Source: Ciborinia camelliae
Lineage: Eukaryota; Ascomycota; Leotiomycetes; Helotiales; Sclerotiniaceae
Assembly (NCBI GenBank): GCA_025890175.1
Contig: JANPYM010000010.1
Coordinates: 1,394,427 to 1,458,426, forward strand
Reading direction: 5' to 3'
Length of the DNA stretch: 64,000 nt
Both the position numbers and the translations under genes were made by a program. Positions 11,971 through 24,201 of this stretch are shown one piece after another; position 1 is the first letter of the stretch, and each line of letters starts with the position of its first letter. A model generated the notes under the pieces. The model saw nothing but the letters and a program-made list of their open reading frames with translations, made no database searches and was not told the DNA's origin.

Positions 11971-12332
11971 ATTAGAATATATCATAAAATTCAGCAAGTT
12001 GGTATGAAGTGACGAGAAAATGAGCCACTTTTTGAATGAAGAGTCAAGTTTCAAGAAATTATTTGACCTCATATTATGTGTTGAACCAACAGTGTACTGA
12101 AAGCATATTAGGAAAGCCGCAAGAGTCAAGAGATAGACACCATTAAATTGATACTACTAAAGAGAGTAGAAAAGAATGAAATCTGCTATACTATGAAGAA
12201 ATAAAAATCTATTATATAAGACGAATGTTAACATATGCTGTAAACCATCTGAACTCCCAGGATAACCATAGCCATCATGAGGTCCATCCATCCACCTTTC
12301 AAACCATCACTAAACAACCCCTACCTACCTAC

Positions 12333-14500
12333 CTACATCATAGCCAAGCCCCCAATAACCACCACCACCCCCCAAACCAACAATCCCCCACTAAGCACCT
12401 CCTCCGCACCTCCCTCAAAAGCCAAAGTTCCCTGATCATCCACACCGCCCGAACCTAAGACCGGGGTCGGACTTGCCGCCGATCCCGCCGTCGAATTACC
12501 ATTCCCCCCTTCATCGGGATAAAACGGTTTTGCGACAATCCCATGAGTTGTGCCATCAGTATCATCTGATGTATCAACTACCGGGTCGGGAGTAGTCCAC
12601 GAAACAGCCTGTTTAGCGTTTGGTTGGATGTCATTTGGTGTTACACCGAATCCGGCATCAATATCTGTTTCGCAATCTGGTATTCCACCCGAGCCGATCC
12701 CAAGGAGTTCGCCAGCGGGAAAAACGCTTGGGAGAGCTAGAGGAGTGGGGATTATGTTTTGAAAATCACCGTTGTTTCCTACACAGGTAAAGGCCGGAGT
12801 TAGCGGGAATTTACCACCTTTTCCACAATCGGGGTACTCGGGATCATAGGTGGGTTCAGGGAGAGGAGGGGGGTTGCAGTTACCTTCGCCTCCTACATTC
12901 TCGATGAAGTCGGAGATTTGGCTGAAAATGGGGTCGATGTCTGCGAAGGGATTGACATCAAACTGAGAAGGGAGTTGGGCTATAGGTGTGGTGATTGGAG
13001 ATACGGGAACGAAAACTGGAGCAGGAGTATTTTGTGCTTGTGGAGAGTCTGGAGATGGTGCCACTACTACTGGAGCAGGAGTATTTTGTGGTTCCGGAGA
13101 GTCTGGAGATGGTGCCACTACTACTGGAGCAGGAGTATTCTGTGGTTCTGGAGAGTCTGGAGAGGGTTGTGCCACTACTGGAGCAGGAGTATTTTGCGGT
13201 TCTGGAGAGGGTTGTTCCACTACTGGAGCAATGGGGGCTGGTGCTGGTGCTGGGGATGGAGTGCTGGGAGGTGCGGGGTCGGCGATATCTCCAAGTTGAT
13301 ATATGCTGATTGAATTGATCAACCAGTACCTATTTTCCTGTCATCAGTCCCTCTTCTTACTTCCAACAGCAAACAAAGCAACGACCGAGAATGCCCACTT
13401 ACTGTTCACTAAAAGCGCCTGGATTACCTGCCACGAAATCTGTGCAAGTCGCTGCTTTTGGTGCACATGTAGCATCACTCGACCAAACCACACTGGCCCA
13501 ATCTCCACAAAATGTGTTGTCGAAAATCAATCTATTATCCCTGAACTCACTATCGATATCACAATTACCTTCGAAATTCGATACTGGGACTCCCCATTGA
13601 CTGGGGTCAGGGTTTGGCCCGTAGATATCCGCGGGTGCTGTACCAGATGGGAAGAAATAGACGCGGATATGGGCAGAGGTCCATTCCATGGCATAGATAC
13701 CGCCGTTGTTGAGATTGAATCCTGTGCCGAAGCTGTTGGAGCGGGGATCACTAATGCCGCAGCCGACCCCAACTTGGTTTTCAAAGTTGTTGCAATTGGC
13801 GGTTTGGAGTGTACCAGTTTGTCCCGAGCCGGCCACTGAACATGTTGATCCGCTGTGATTGACAGTATTAGTCAACATTTCTCTAGAGTGTGAGTTTGTG
13901 GCTGTAGGAAGACCAACGTGTGTAGAGACATGAGATTGTGGTCTTGGGCATTCACGCCCTCGATAATATCAATTTCCCCTATGGAATATGTTAACAATTG
14001 GCTCCTTCCCGAAGACCCAACATAACATAACATACCATTGTACGGCCAATTATCGCCTACAGTCCACACTGAAAACAGAAATTAGTCCATCATCCCATAA
14101 TTATTTTCCACGCTCAAAACTTACTAGCTGGCCATGATCCACAAACACCGCCAGGCATATGACTCAAATCCGCCACAAAAAGCCCATGAGTCCAACTCTT
14201 CTTACTCTCAATCCTCACACTATTTCTCCCTGCTCCATCGGGACTTAGGACCGTCTGAGAGTCCACTCCTATATAAACCACGTCATCCCTCACTGAAATC
14301 AAACCCTGCTGAGAAGCAGCACTCTCACTAACATACGTGACGAAACCATGCGTAGGATCTGCGTCCGTAAAGAAATTAAATGCATCAAAAAAATTATTAC
14401 CGCTGTATCTTTCTTCAAGCTGGTATCCTGTAAGTGCGGCAATTTTAGTTATGAAGCTGAAGATGGTAAGGCATCTCAGAATGAGTGATGAGGTTGCCAT
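12333..14500 (-). CDS. GH16-family beta-glucanase/transglycosylase-like protein, GPI-type (5 exons, 638 aa)
   Basis: Five exons join cleanly: 14500..14125, 14068..14036, 13978..13918, 13852..13403, 13329..12333 (introns 56, 57, 65 and 73 nt, phases consistent). The N-terminus is a hydrophobic signal peptide. The catalytic signature GEIDIIEGVN (Glu138, Asp140, Glu143) spans the exon 2/3 joint and fits the ExDxxE motif of GH16 laminarinase-like enzymes. LHT then Cys-rich SGSTCSV and the closing strand INSISIYQ also fit GH16. After the catalytic domain comes a Pro/Ala-rich tail with tandem units like SPEPQNTPAPVVVAPSPD, then a hydrophobic C-terminus preceded by a small-residue region, as in GPI-anchored wall proteins. 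Likely secreted and wall-attached, acting on beta-1,3/1,4-glucan; substrate inferred from family only. Confidence 0.85.
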
Positions 14501-16171
14501 TTTGGACTATCTTCAAATGGATGAAGGAACGAAGGAGGTGAAAAAAACGAAATGAGGAGAAACGAGTGGACTGATTGAAATGCAATATAGGAAAAATGAA
14601 TTTCTGAGAGGCGGGGATCAGAACACATTCTTATGTTCTTCATATTTACTCGTGAGACTTCTAGACTCCGGCCAAGTGATACCATAGCCACTGTTTTTGT
14701 TTCCTTCCAGCCCATTCGGGATCTATTGTTATGTTGGGAGTATTTTTAAACATACTGTGGGAATGAAAACAACATTCCTAAAGATATTGAAATTTGCATA
14801 GGTCACCGACGAATGTTTCGTTCCTCTGGTTTCCACAAGCGAGTAAAGGGAGTGAGAAAGCGGAAACGCGGCCCCTACGACACGAAGAATGAAGGGAAAA
14901 TCAATAAATGCATATATTGGATGGACTTCCAAAGAATAAGTGCTTTCCCATGGCCTTGCCTCCCACTTGAGATTAGGTTATTGACTTGGTCTCGTTGGTT
15001 GAAATTTACATTAAAACAAGTAGTATGTGTGTGAGCATCCAATTGAGAGATACATCAGCTTAATTGGTGGCATGAAACACAATAGAAAAGCTTCATATCC
15101 TCAATATGTTTCATGATAGCTTTTGAAAATAAATGGGGAGGTTGCAATTTAAACCATACCTAGGACTTGCCCATCGAGATAACATGATGGACGAGCTGAA
15201 ACAACATTCCATTTTCGCCATCTTGTAAAAAGAGCAGTCAATTATACACGAAATGGGTGAAATAAATCGCTATAGAGATCATATTGTGGATACAACGCAA
15301 GTGGAAGATACCGCCCCTTAATTATTTTAATAAGAAGATAGAAATGGAGAGGCTAATGAACGCAACTCGAATTCTTCGTCTAAACCTGGAATGATCACGT
15401 GCACCAATACCCAGACTTTTGTTGCACATCTATTTTTTTTCTTCTTCATTTTCTAATCGCAGGTTATCACGTGTGTGTCTACCTACAACCTCCCAAGATG
15501 TTGTGATTTTGATGCATATCTACAAAACGTCTTTTGTTCATCTCGCCTTTGGAGGGACAAATTTTTGAAAAGATCGCCCTCTGGAAATAAGAGCATTCCA
15601 ACTTCGAGCTAGTCTCAGCTCGTCAAAATCTAAGGTTAAATCAGACATTTTGAGATGTGCAACCAAAACAAGTCTACGGCGTACCTAGTCACGCGATTAT
15701 CACATGCCTTTCTCCAACTTTCGAGAGGTTTTGTTGCACATCTGAACATTTTCATCTTTTATTCATCTTGCTTCTTGGAGACAAATTTTTGAAGACAAAT
15801 TTTTGAAAAGAAAGTTACATCGACTGGGAATAAGAACACTTTCTGAAGCTTATTCCCGGCTTCTTCAAAACTGGGGAAAAAGGTTTGGAGGTGAGTGAGT
15901 GAAGTGTAGTTTGAGTGAATGTTCAATTTCCCTGGAAGATTAGGTACATATTTTGTATACCTATCGAAAAAGGATGGACGGTACAATTGAAGGGGACGAC
16001 GATATTTGTAAATGTAAAGTAATGTTATAAATAATCTCCTTCTCCCAACCCTAATACCAAAAATGCGAAAACCCAGAACACGTTGCCTAATATACAAAAA
16101 GTTTCATTTTGTCTGCTTTCTACGAGTGCCACCACGGGACTACAAGCTGTTGCCAATTTAATTCATTCCAC
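14501..16171. other. Intergenic region with short repeats
   Basis: Flanks between two genes on the minus strand. No supported gene. Holds the repeat cluster at 15388-15850. Confidence 0.45.
15388..15850. repeat. Degenerate direct repeats with ATCACGTG-like boxes
   Basis: Three diverged units run from an ATCAC[GA]TG box to TTTTGNTGCANATCT (near 15393, 15465 and 15697). Two also continue into TTCATCT..GGAG..ACAAATTTTTGAAAAGA (near 15555 and 15770). The last block is locally duplicated again (GACAAATTTTTGAA at ~15780 and ~15794). Confidence 0.6.
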
Positions 16172-17942
16172 CTACAACTTCATACCCAGCGCCTTGCCCA
16201 CCTTCAAACTTTGTCGAATACTCAAATCCAACATAATCTCCTCACTTCCTCCCGGGATAGCATAAGCCCTGACATCCCTATAGAGTCTCTCTACCTTTCC
16301 ACCCTGGCCACCGCGACTATAACTCAGACCACCAAAAATCTGACTCGCTTCTCTAGCACAGAATTCAAAGGTAACAGTAGCTTGAGCTTTAAGACCTGCA
16401 ATCGGTCCGCCTAGTCTTAACATTGCCTCCGTCTCACCCATTTTCGAACATTGATAAATGAGGGATTCGAGCCAGGAGTAGGAGGCTTCAATTTGACGAG
16501 CCATGTGGGCGAGTTTGAGACGAATGACAGGGTGGTCAATGAGTTTTTTGCCAAAGGTGCGACGTTTGTGTGCGTATTTCACGCATTCTTCGTAGCAGAC
16601 ACGAGAGAAGCGGAGACATTGGATGATTATACCAATTCTTTCGTGGTTGAAGTTTGTCATGATGACTATGGTAATGTAATGTTAGTAGATTTTCGGAGAG
16701 GGAGAAGGGAGGATACGTACCTTTGAAACCTTGGTTCTCTTTTCCAATAAGATTCTCAACCGGAACCTTTACATCCTCAAATGTGATATATGTAGTTCCA
16801 CTAGACCAAACACCTTGACAATCCATCTTTCTCGTGCTAACTCCACCAGCTGATCTTTCAATAAGAAGAACACTGACACCATTCATACCATCCTTTCCAG
16901 TCCTAACAGCCGTGGTGAAATAATCACACCAAATACCATTGGTAATCCATTTTTTCTCTCCATTAACAATGTAATGTTTCCCATCCTCAGTCAACTTCGC
17001 CTCACAAGTCAAATTTGCAACATCAGAACCCGCATCTGGCTCAGTAATAGCCAAGCAAATCCTCTTGTCACCATTCAAAATCCCCGGCAAGATTCTCTCC
17101 ACCAAAGGTTTCTTCCCAAACTTAACCAAAGGTGGACAACCAATTCCGAACCCTCCAATAACATTCCAGACAAATCCACCACTTGCCGCACGCGACAATT
17201 CATCCGTGAGAAGCAATTCATGGAACAAATCCCATTTCTCGGGCGGCACACTCTTGATTCTATTCTCAGTATATTGAGTTGGATAATGCATCCCCATTAA
17301 TCCAGCTAGGTATCCCCGAGTCCCCATTTGTTTGTATATTTCCTCTGGGACTTTTCGTGCTTCATCCCATTCACCAACATTGGGTTCGATTTCTGCGGAT
17401 ACCCATTCGCGGATTTCTTCACGCAGAGCAGCATGTGTTTCATTGAAATATGGTGAGTGGTACTATTTTCATATTAGTATTACTCGCAGATGTTTAGAAG
17501 ATGCAGAACATACACCCTGATACCACGAAGGATCCGCGAAAGGAATCAGATCACCATACGGATCCAAAGGTTCCGATTGCTCCTCAACCTGTTTCGCAGC
17601 ACCCGTTGGAGCTGGCACAACCGCACCACTTTCCGCCTGTGGTTTGACTACTTCTTTTGCTGGTGGAGGAGTAGCAGGTGGTGTTGGTGGTGCTGCGGCT
17701 TTCTTTGTATCTAATGATCCAACGTGTAACTTTGCCTTGTATTTCTTAAGAATACCTTCATTGTGATATTTCCAGAATTGTTTCGAAGCATCTTTGCCAG
17801 CGACTCTTGTGAGGATCTTTTTGCCACCTGGATGGTCGTCTTGGAATTTGGTGAGGTCGTAGACATCTTCATCTACAATGATGTAGAGATCATCTGGCTT
17901 ATTGTGCGATGCAACATCGCTTTGACTGAAGGTCTTCGACAT
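16172..17942 (-). CDS. Cytochrome b5 - acyl-CoA dehydrogenase fusion (3 exons, 554 aa)
   Basis: Exons 17942..17514, 17462..16721 and 16665..16172 (introns 51 and 55 nt with TACTAAT/CTACTAAC branch sites). Residues 1-75 are a cytochrome b5 heme domain: HPGG at His37 and the second heme ligand His60 in FWKYH. A Pro/Ala linker (~80-125) leads to a full acyl-CoA dehydrogenase: N-terminal helices (REEIREWVSAEIEP), the FAD-binding AITEPDAGSD region, KKWITNG, then ERIGIIIQCLRFS and the C-terminal RDVRAYAIPGGSEEIMLDL. These enzymes oxidise acyl-CoA to enoyl-CoA with FAD; the fused b5 domain suggests an internal electron acceptor. No clear PTS1 (ends GMKL) or mitochondrial leader, so location is open. 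Such fusions are known in fungi. Confidence 0.9.
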
Positions 17943-18714
17943 ATTTATTTATGGTTTGGTTTGTATTGTATGATTTCGTGTTGTACGATGCAGATGTATA
18001 TTGATTCTATATAATAGAAGGAAAACGAGAAAGGAAGTGAATAGGAAATGATGTGGTGAATGAGATGTTTTATTGATTATTCGGGGAGGCTCCTCGCTTT
18101 TGTTTGACAATCAGGTCTCTTTTTCACATGTCACTCATTGTAAGCCAAACACTGCACGCACACTCTTCGATTCAGCTGTGGCCCTTTTCCGTTACCGTTA
18201 CTGACATTGGTAAAGGAAAGCGCAAAACTCCCTGGTAGGTAATTTAAACTATCTTCACCCCGGATTTTCTCCATCTTTTACAATCATCTGTCTTCCGGAA
18301 ACACCCCATGTGAGCTCCATCTTACAATTTCTTTACACATGATTGGTTAATATCTACAATACATCGTATTCGACATGTGAACATTGACCGGTTGCATTTA
18401 GCAGATGCCGAGGTACAAGTCACCAACTACGCCGAAAATGTACACACGTGACCGCTCTCGGTATTTTTGTTTCGAGGTTCGAATGCAAACGAGAGAATCA
18501 ATAATGAACACTGTATGTACCTCAGAAGTAGGTATGTTTACCTAGGTTCAAATGACCGGATTCTTCACATATTGTGAATGCTGAACGAAGTCGAGATCAA
18601 TCGGTAGGTGTATTATTGTCCTGATGAGAGCTCGAGTCAAGTAACAGTCTTGCACTAATAACTTTTGGGTTTCAAACATCCCCCCAGAAGATCCAGGTGT
18701 CCGAACACCAATTT
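17943..18714. other. Promoter of the b5-acyl-CoA dehydrogenase and 3' flank of the epimerase
   Basis: About 770 bp without a coding frame. Contains a TACCTCAGAAGTAGGTATG-type imperfect palindrome near 18518 and scattered GATTGG/CATGTG elements; no regulator site can be named with confidence. Confidence 0.35.
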
Positions 18715-19983
18715 TTACTCAGACCACCCCTTGTAAACAATCCTGCTTCCATATACTTCTCCCTTCTTGAGTAATACCTGCCCTCTCCATTTGTCCTCAT
18801 TAATCGCATTAACATATCGACTTGGCTCAACGCAGAAACCACTTCTCGCCCCTCTGGCCTCCAGTCCCTCAATTGCTGGCACATCGATATATTTTCCGGT
18901 ATAAAATTGGAATGCAGGTTCCGTGCTCAAGACTTCCAGGTGGATACCAGTTTCTGGATGAGAAGCTTTCACCAAGGTAGTGAGGGGCGAAGATCTTGTA
19001 TCAAGAGGAGTCGACTCGGATTTTGCATCCACAATGAAGCAATCATCAACATTTGGTTCCTCGGGTCCTAATATGAACTCCTTGTTGGGTGTAATGCTCT
19101 CATAGGGTTTTGGTCCCGAAGTAGGGATTCCTCCATCGTCGACTGGTAGGTAGTCATTTGTGCATAATGTGACTTGTGTGCCTTCGATTGTCGATTTGCC
19201 GCTAAGGTTGAAGTACCTGCCATAGCACCAAAATTAGTTCTTTTTTCGAAAATAATTTCCAATCAGAGAATTGAGGTGGAAGTTTATTGAAGAGAAGGGG
19301 AGAGGTCATCAACGAGAGCATTAACCCCGGAAGATAACCGTTTGAATGGCCAGAGTCGCATAGAAAAACAAACTTCGGCTGAGTAGAGAAGAAGAATTGT
19401 GGGAAGAGCAAAAAGCGCCAAAAACCAATTTTACTCACGAATGGTTTGTAACATTAACAACCGTCTCCTCAACCCCCTTTCCATCGTCCACCAACTTAAC
19501 CTCATATTCCATACCCAGAACTCCAATTTCCTTACCACCAACCTTCTGTTTTCCAGTCGTGTAAATAACACTAACATCCAGCGTTCCGGGATATCCCTCC
19601 TCACCATCCTCATCCCTCAAAGTAAATTCCACACTCTCACCTCCCTCCAATCCCTCCACCCCAGGAATCGATCTCGTACCCACCAATTTCGGACCTTGCC
19701 AAACACGTTTACCCCATCCCTTTACTCCTCCATGCAATGCATTTACACCATTATTTTGCGCAAGAGTATACGATTTCCCATTCAAAGAATTGATCTTCGC
19801 ATTAGAAATACGATTTGCAACTCTTCCGATCGTTTCACCAAAGAATGGTTGGTTGTGTTTTTGGTATAGCTCCGCGGTGGGAAATGATTGGACGATATTC
19901 AATGACTTGTCTTTAGTAGGGACGAGGAAGGTTTGGATGATGGCTCCCAAGGGGAGAAACTCGAAATCTGCTTCAAGTGGCAT
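18715..19983 (-). CDS. Aldose 1-epimerase (galactose mutarotase-like) (2 exons, 348 aa)
   Basis: Exons 19983..19439 and 19216..18715 flank a 222-nt intron (GTGAGT ... GAACTAAT ... GGCAG, phase 2), the longest in the window. The frame shows the family landmarks: FFGETIGRVANRI, NALHGG with His84, NVTNHSYFNLSG with His181 (the catalytic proton donor region) and FCVEPSRYVNA with Glu312 (the catalytic base). The length is normal for the family (~340-350 aa). It interconverts the alpha and beta anomers of hexoses such as galactose or glucose, probably in the cytosol as there is no signal peptide. A short Gly/Glu-rich insert (~118-150) is unusual but in frame. Confidence 0.92.
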
Positions 19984-20910
19984 TTTCAGGTTCGTTTTGA
20001 TATAGGTAGTAAAAAATGAAGGAGTAGATGAATGTAAGAAATTTCAAGAGCATGGAAATGGAGGGTTTTTACGAGGAGGAAAAGGACAATACGAGGAAGG
20101 AGGGGTAAAAGTGTATTTAGCCTGATTTCAAGGAACCTTAAGGTGGGGTGATCAATTCAATCTGTATGGGGAAAGTGGGGGTGGGGTTACAATATACGGG
20201 GTTCGGAGCAGAATAAGGGGCTGATATGCAGATTAGTTCATCGAAAGATTATGAATACAGTCCTTGGTTGTTTATTGTCCAAATTGCAAGTGGACATTCC
20301 AATGGTTCTCCGGGTACCAATTTCGGCTCATGTTTGCTCCTACCAAGAGGCTGCTTTTATGATATATACCTACCTGAAGGATTGCTCGAGATTCTATACA
20401 TACTTGTAACCATACTATGACTAGTGTCACTACACAACCCTGGATTCAGACATTGGATAATTAATGCATGACCAATGTCGTACGAATCTAAAGTTTGAAC
20501 CCCTATTTTCGCATCCTGGGGTAGATGTTCATATCAAGATGGTTTGCACGTTCAGTTGTATTGTTAAGCCCTATGATATGGGTGGCCAGGTGTGGGATTA
20601 TAATAGCAAATTTCAGGTGCCATGACATACAAATGAGTCTTCTTTTCGATATTGTACTTAGTTCTGCAAATCCATAACTACCTGTACCCAACCCTGTAAA
20701 AAAGGAAATTTGGCCGTGTAATTGACAGAAAAGAATAAATCCAACAGGAGATGAGGCAAGATGACCCAACACAAGTGTAGCATGTTTCTTTTTTTAAAGC
20801 CGCGACATCCTTTTTCCGTACTGCTATTCGATAGATCAGTTTCAACTTCATGAATCTTTAGGAAGGGGGCTTCATACCTGCATGATGGTTTTGTAACGCC
20901 AGATTTAGTT
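19984..20910. other. Intergenic spacer
   Basis: Upstream flank of the epimerase and downstream flank of the caspase-like gene. No supported coding frame or repeat. Confidence 0.4.
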
Positions 20911-22502
20911 CTACCCCGAAATCTTTCGCAGGAACTCGACTCCGCGTGAAGCCTTTGCAGGAATATCGCCTTTGGATAACGGGACTTTAGTATTTTCGAC
21001 AACAGATGTCGAATTGTAGCGATCGATATAAGGGTCTTGGATTGCCTTTTTCCATCTCAACGGTAGCTCCGATGCGGTAGCTAATTTATTCTTGACCACA
21101 TAACTCAGTTGAGCTGGTGCAATCATAGACCTCGATGTGATAATACCAAGACATGTGATGGCAGCATGACGCTTGAAATAGCACCAGGTCGGGATAGACA
21201 TGGAGATTATAAGCAATGTTGAGAAGCTACCATACGCTGCCTCGAATTGGATACTTTCTGCAGACACAGGCATAGCTTTAATCCAATCAGCCACGGCATC
21301 CGATAAAGAATCGATTCCCAGGCTCTCCCTAAGCTTGATGGATAGTATGATCCTTGAATATTCGGGATCCGATGATCCAGGACTTGACATTGACGATACA
21401 AAGGACCCTGGAGTTGTTGAACGCTGCTGATAAGCTGCGGAGTCGGGGATTGATGGGGTGCTTGTGGAACCAATATTGTCGTAGTGAATGGCCGGCACCT
21501 CCTCTGGAGACCCTGTGGGTACGTTGTTGAGAGGTGAAGGTTCTTTGCTTCCAATTGCCGAGAGGTGTATTACTGGAGCCAAGGGGTTGGTAGTATTGTA
21601 GTTGAGAATTGCATGTATTGGAGCTTTCATCTGTTCGAAACCAGGTTCGTCCGGCCTATGACTTTGAAGCCGTGAAAGAACTCGGGTATAGAGCATAGCG
21701 GTTGTAAAGAATTGCATCCGACTCATAGCTTGCAACTCTTTAACAAGGGCATGCGTGAAGGATGCAGGCCCAGGAGGATTGGCACTCTCGCGAAAGCCAC
21801 ATGCAGCAATGAGTTCTGTCGCACCAACTCCACGGAGGGTGTTGGGATTTCCCGATGCACAGCAATCCAAAATTATAAGTACATCTGACTCTGCATGTTC
21901 CAGAGTGTTCTGGATACCGCTCCATTGGACTTCACAACAATAGTCGTTATCTGTTTCTGCTCGACGACTGTTGATATTTGGTTAGTGAGTTACCACCGCA
22001 GAAGAATTCTAACCGCAAACTATTTCACGATATAGGAGAGAACTTGGTATTTCCGAATAGATTCTCAAGGGAGAAAGACATACCTGGTCCAGTAAGGCTC
22101 CCCATTGATGGCCGTTGAGCCATGACCGCCATAATACACAATTTTCAGAATATTCTTCATACTCTTCACATTCTTCTCATTCTTTCCTTCATAATCCACA
22201 AATCTCGAAATCTTTTTAGCCAAGGCATTATGGCTGCCAAAGTTAGGTATTGCGTAAGTTTGAACTTCGAAGTGATAATCTTCTTCCAGAACTTTCCTCA
22301 AACTTTGAATTTCGGCATAAACTTGCAGGTCTGGATCCTCATCTTCCCACGATATGAGCAGGGCATGAACCTCCGTATATCTGCTGTAATGATCATTCGG
22401 AAAGGCCATAGCGGTAGCTTTGCGAACCTCCTCCTGAAAAGTTTGCAGTGACATATGGTGGTCGTCCCATGAAGGTGAGTAGTTCGTTTGAGTGTCATCC
22501 AT
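20911..22502 (-). CDS. Caspase-like (peptidase C14-type) protein, intact copy (2 exons, 491 aa)
   Basis: Exons 22502..22084 and 21967..20911 around a 116-nt intron (GTATGT ... CTCACTAAC ... CAACAG, phase 2). The N-terminal half is a caspase-fold domain: HALLISWEDEDP first strand, the catalytic His127 in IVYYGGHG, the exon junction, then IIILDCC-type strand (VLIILDCCASG) with catalytic Cys at 175/176, followed by GATELIAACGFRE. The C-terminal region is Ser/Pro-rich, then a conserved-looking block (ILSIKLRESLGIDSLSDAVADW ... SIQFEAAYGSFSTLL). Fungal genomes carry many such stand-alone caspase-like genes, and the same domain occurs as an NLR effector. Substrate and activation are unknown. A decayed paralogue lies next to it on the same strand, so tandem duplication is likely. 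Confidence 0.85.
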
Positions 22503-23721
22503 GACGTCGGTTGATTCCTGGGTGGATTACAGACAAGATCGATGATTCTTTCTCGGGAGGCTTAGGCAGATTATCTAGATATTAGGACATCATCATAAAG
22601 GAAACAAGATGTTTCATAGAAACACACTTTATTGGCCGATAAAAATGCAGGACTGGGCAAAACGGAGGATCACCCGGGGTAACCTGGGGTAGAAATCAAA
22701 GAGTGTTCATTCTTTTGTATCCTGAGAGGTAGGCAGATACTTCATCAAATAGGTATTGATTGGTACGGGCTAATCTGCGAATTTTAGTATGTGATGCGTA
22801 GATATTGCGAGATGAATGAACAGTTAAGAATTTTGACCATTTCGAATGTATAATTTGATTATTATGTGATTGCAAATTCCGCGAATTTATATTGGTTTGA
22901 TGATTTTACTTTATCATTATGATTGGGAATAACCTCAACTTTGGATGGCGAGATGGGACTCTGTAGAGGTCACATAACCCTACCCTTGAAATGTTTCTCG
23001 TATCTGCCGGCAACCGCTGTGTCTTGGACAAGTTGGACTTGTAGTCAGTTAACCGAGTTTGAAAATAAGCCAGGAAATTCTAAGGATTGATCTTCTCTCG
23101 AGACCAGGCTAACGTTCTTTTCCTAGCCACTGATTCTTGAGACACACGTTTTATTACCTAGGTAACCATTAATAAGTAATGATTGGCCTGAGCCCAATGA
23201 ATCCGGCTCAAAGAATTGGGAATTTTCGCACACCGAATCGTAGATTCACAAAAACGTTTCGTAATCATTCTAGCAGCATCCAAGATTTTGAACTACAAGA
23301 CACAAGGGCAGTGGTTCATCGAGAGGATGGAGCTTATGACTAGTGGTTCCATAACCTGAAGTCAAATGTGGTCAAGATTGATTGAAACATGTAGCCAGCT
23401 CACGACAGATTCGGGGTACCTGGTATCTAAACCATTATCTTCGTTAACGTGGCTCCGAAAGTTAAGGTACCAAAGATGAGGCAGATAGGATATTGCTGTA
23501 TGTAAATTTAAGAGTAAAAGCAATCATTAGTTGTAATAGTTTATACATGATTATATATCTGAATAAAGATAATAAGTATATGCAGCCCTATGAAACAAGA
23601 CAAATTGCCAAAATGATGATTTGTTACCTGTTATCATATCATTCTTGACAAGGGAACATCGGTGGGACTATCTCGCTCAGGGCTACAGGAGTCTGTAACA
23701 TTCATTATCACTATCCTTCCC
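22503..23721. other. Intergenic spacer upstream of the caspase-like gene
   Basis: 1.2 kb without a supported gene. AT-rich around 22750-22920 and 23510-23600. Confidence 0.4.
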
Positions 23722-24092
23722 CTAAATCTTTATCCCATGTTGATAACGAAATTTGCGATAAAGAAACCAGCTTGCGATCCAGTTGAGACAGTCAGGATTT
23801 GGGTGGGCAAGATTCCAGTAATAGGCAGTTTGATCGGTGCTGTTGTGCACCATTAATTTCATAGCTTCATCCTTCGACGTCCCTACAATATCAGCCCAAT
23901 CATAGGACGGTTTCATTTGAATTTCTTTTTCAAGTGTACTTTCTCTGAAATAAGCTATCTGTAAACTGGATCCGCTTCTTTCTGCGGTTTGGTTTATAAG
24001 CATCAAAATTGTGAGTGACTCATGATAAAAACGGAAAGAAAACTTACTGTCATTACCGCGTACCTTTCAGCACTAAGGTCAAGATGCTTCAT
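23722..24092 (-). CDS. Small protein of unknown function (2 exons, 93 aa)
   Basis: Exon 1 24092..24048 (MKHLDLSAERYAVMT) joins exon 2 23958..23722 across an 89-nt intron (GTAAGT ... TTTACAG, phase 0). The product reads as one compact protein (IAYFRESTLEKEI, SYDWADIVGTSKDEAMKLM, STDQTAYYWNLAHPNPDCL, then WIASWFLYRKFRY). It looks conserved in composition and periodicity, and I have the impression of similar small fungal proteins, but I cannot name the family. An unspliced start at 24006 is the alternative. It sits between two caspase-like genes on the same strand. Confidence 0.45.
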
Positions 24093-24201
24093 GAGCTAGT
24101 CTTGTGTCTTGGAAATCGCTAGTGGATCCAACATATGGTTCAAGATTTTGGTTTCTCGGGGTTCATCAACCATAGGATTCACAACCCCGCCGAGAGAGTA
24201 T

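Larger units (their letters stand above)
10309..12332. other. 2-kb intergenic region with repeats
   Basis: No supported gene. It contains one copy of a dispersed repeat (10840-10990) and a 29-bp tandem duplication plus GAT microsatellite (11891-11970). The rest is AT-leaning, with many A/G-rich runs around 11300-11750. Confidence 0.45.

Noticed and set aside
11929..12129. Minus-strand frame ending in a His-rich run
   Set aside because: The His run is a translation of the GAT/ATC microsatellite.
12918..13313. Long plus-strand open frames with Trp/Ser- and Gly-rich repeats
   Set aside because: They are antisense images of the Pro/Ala tandem repeats in the GH16 tail on the minus strand, in three frames at once.
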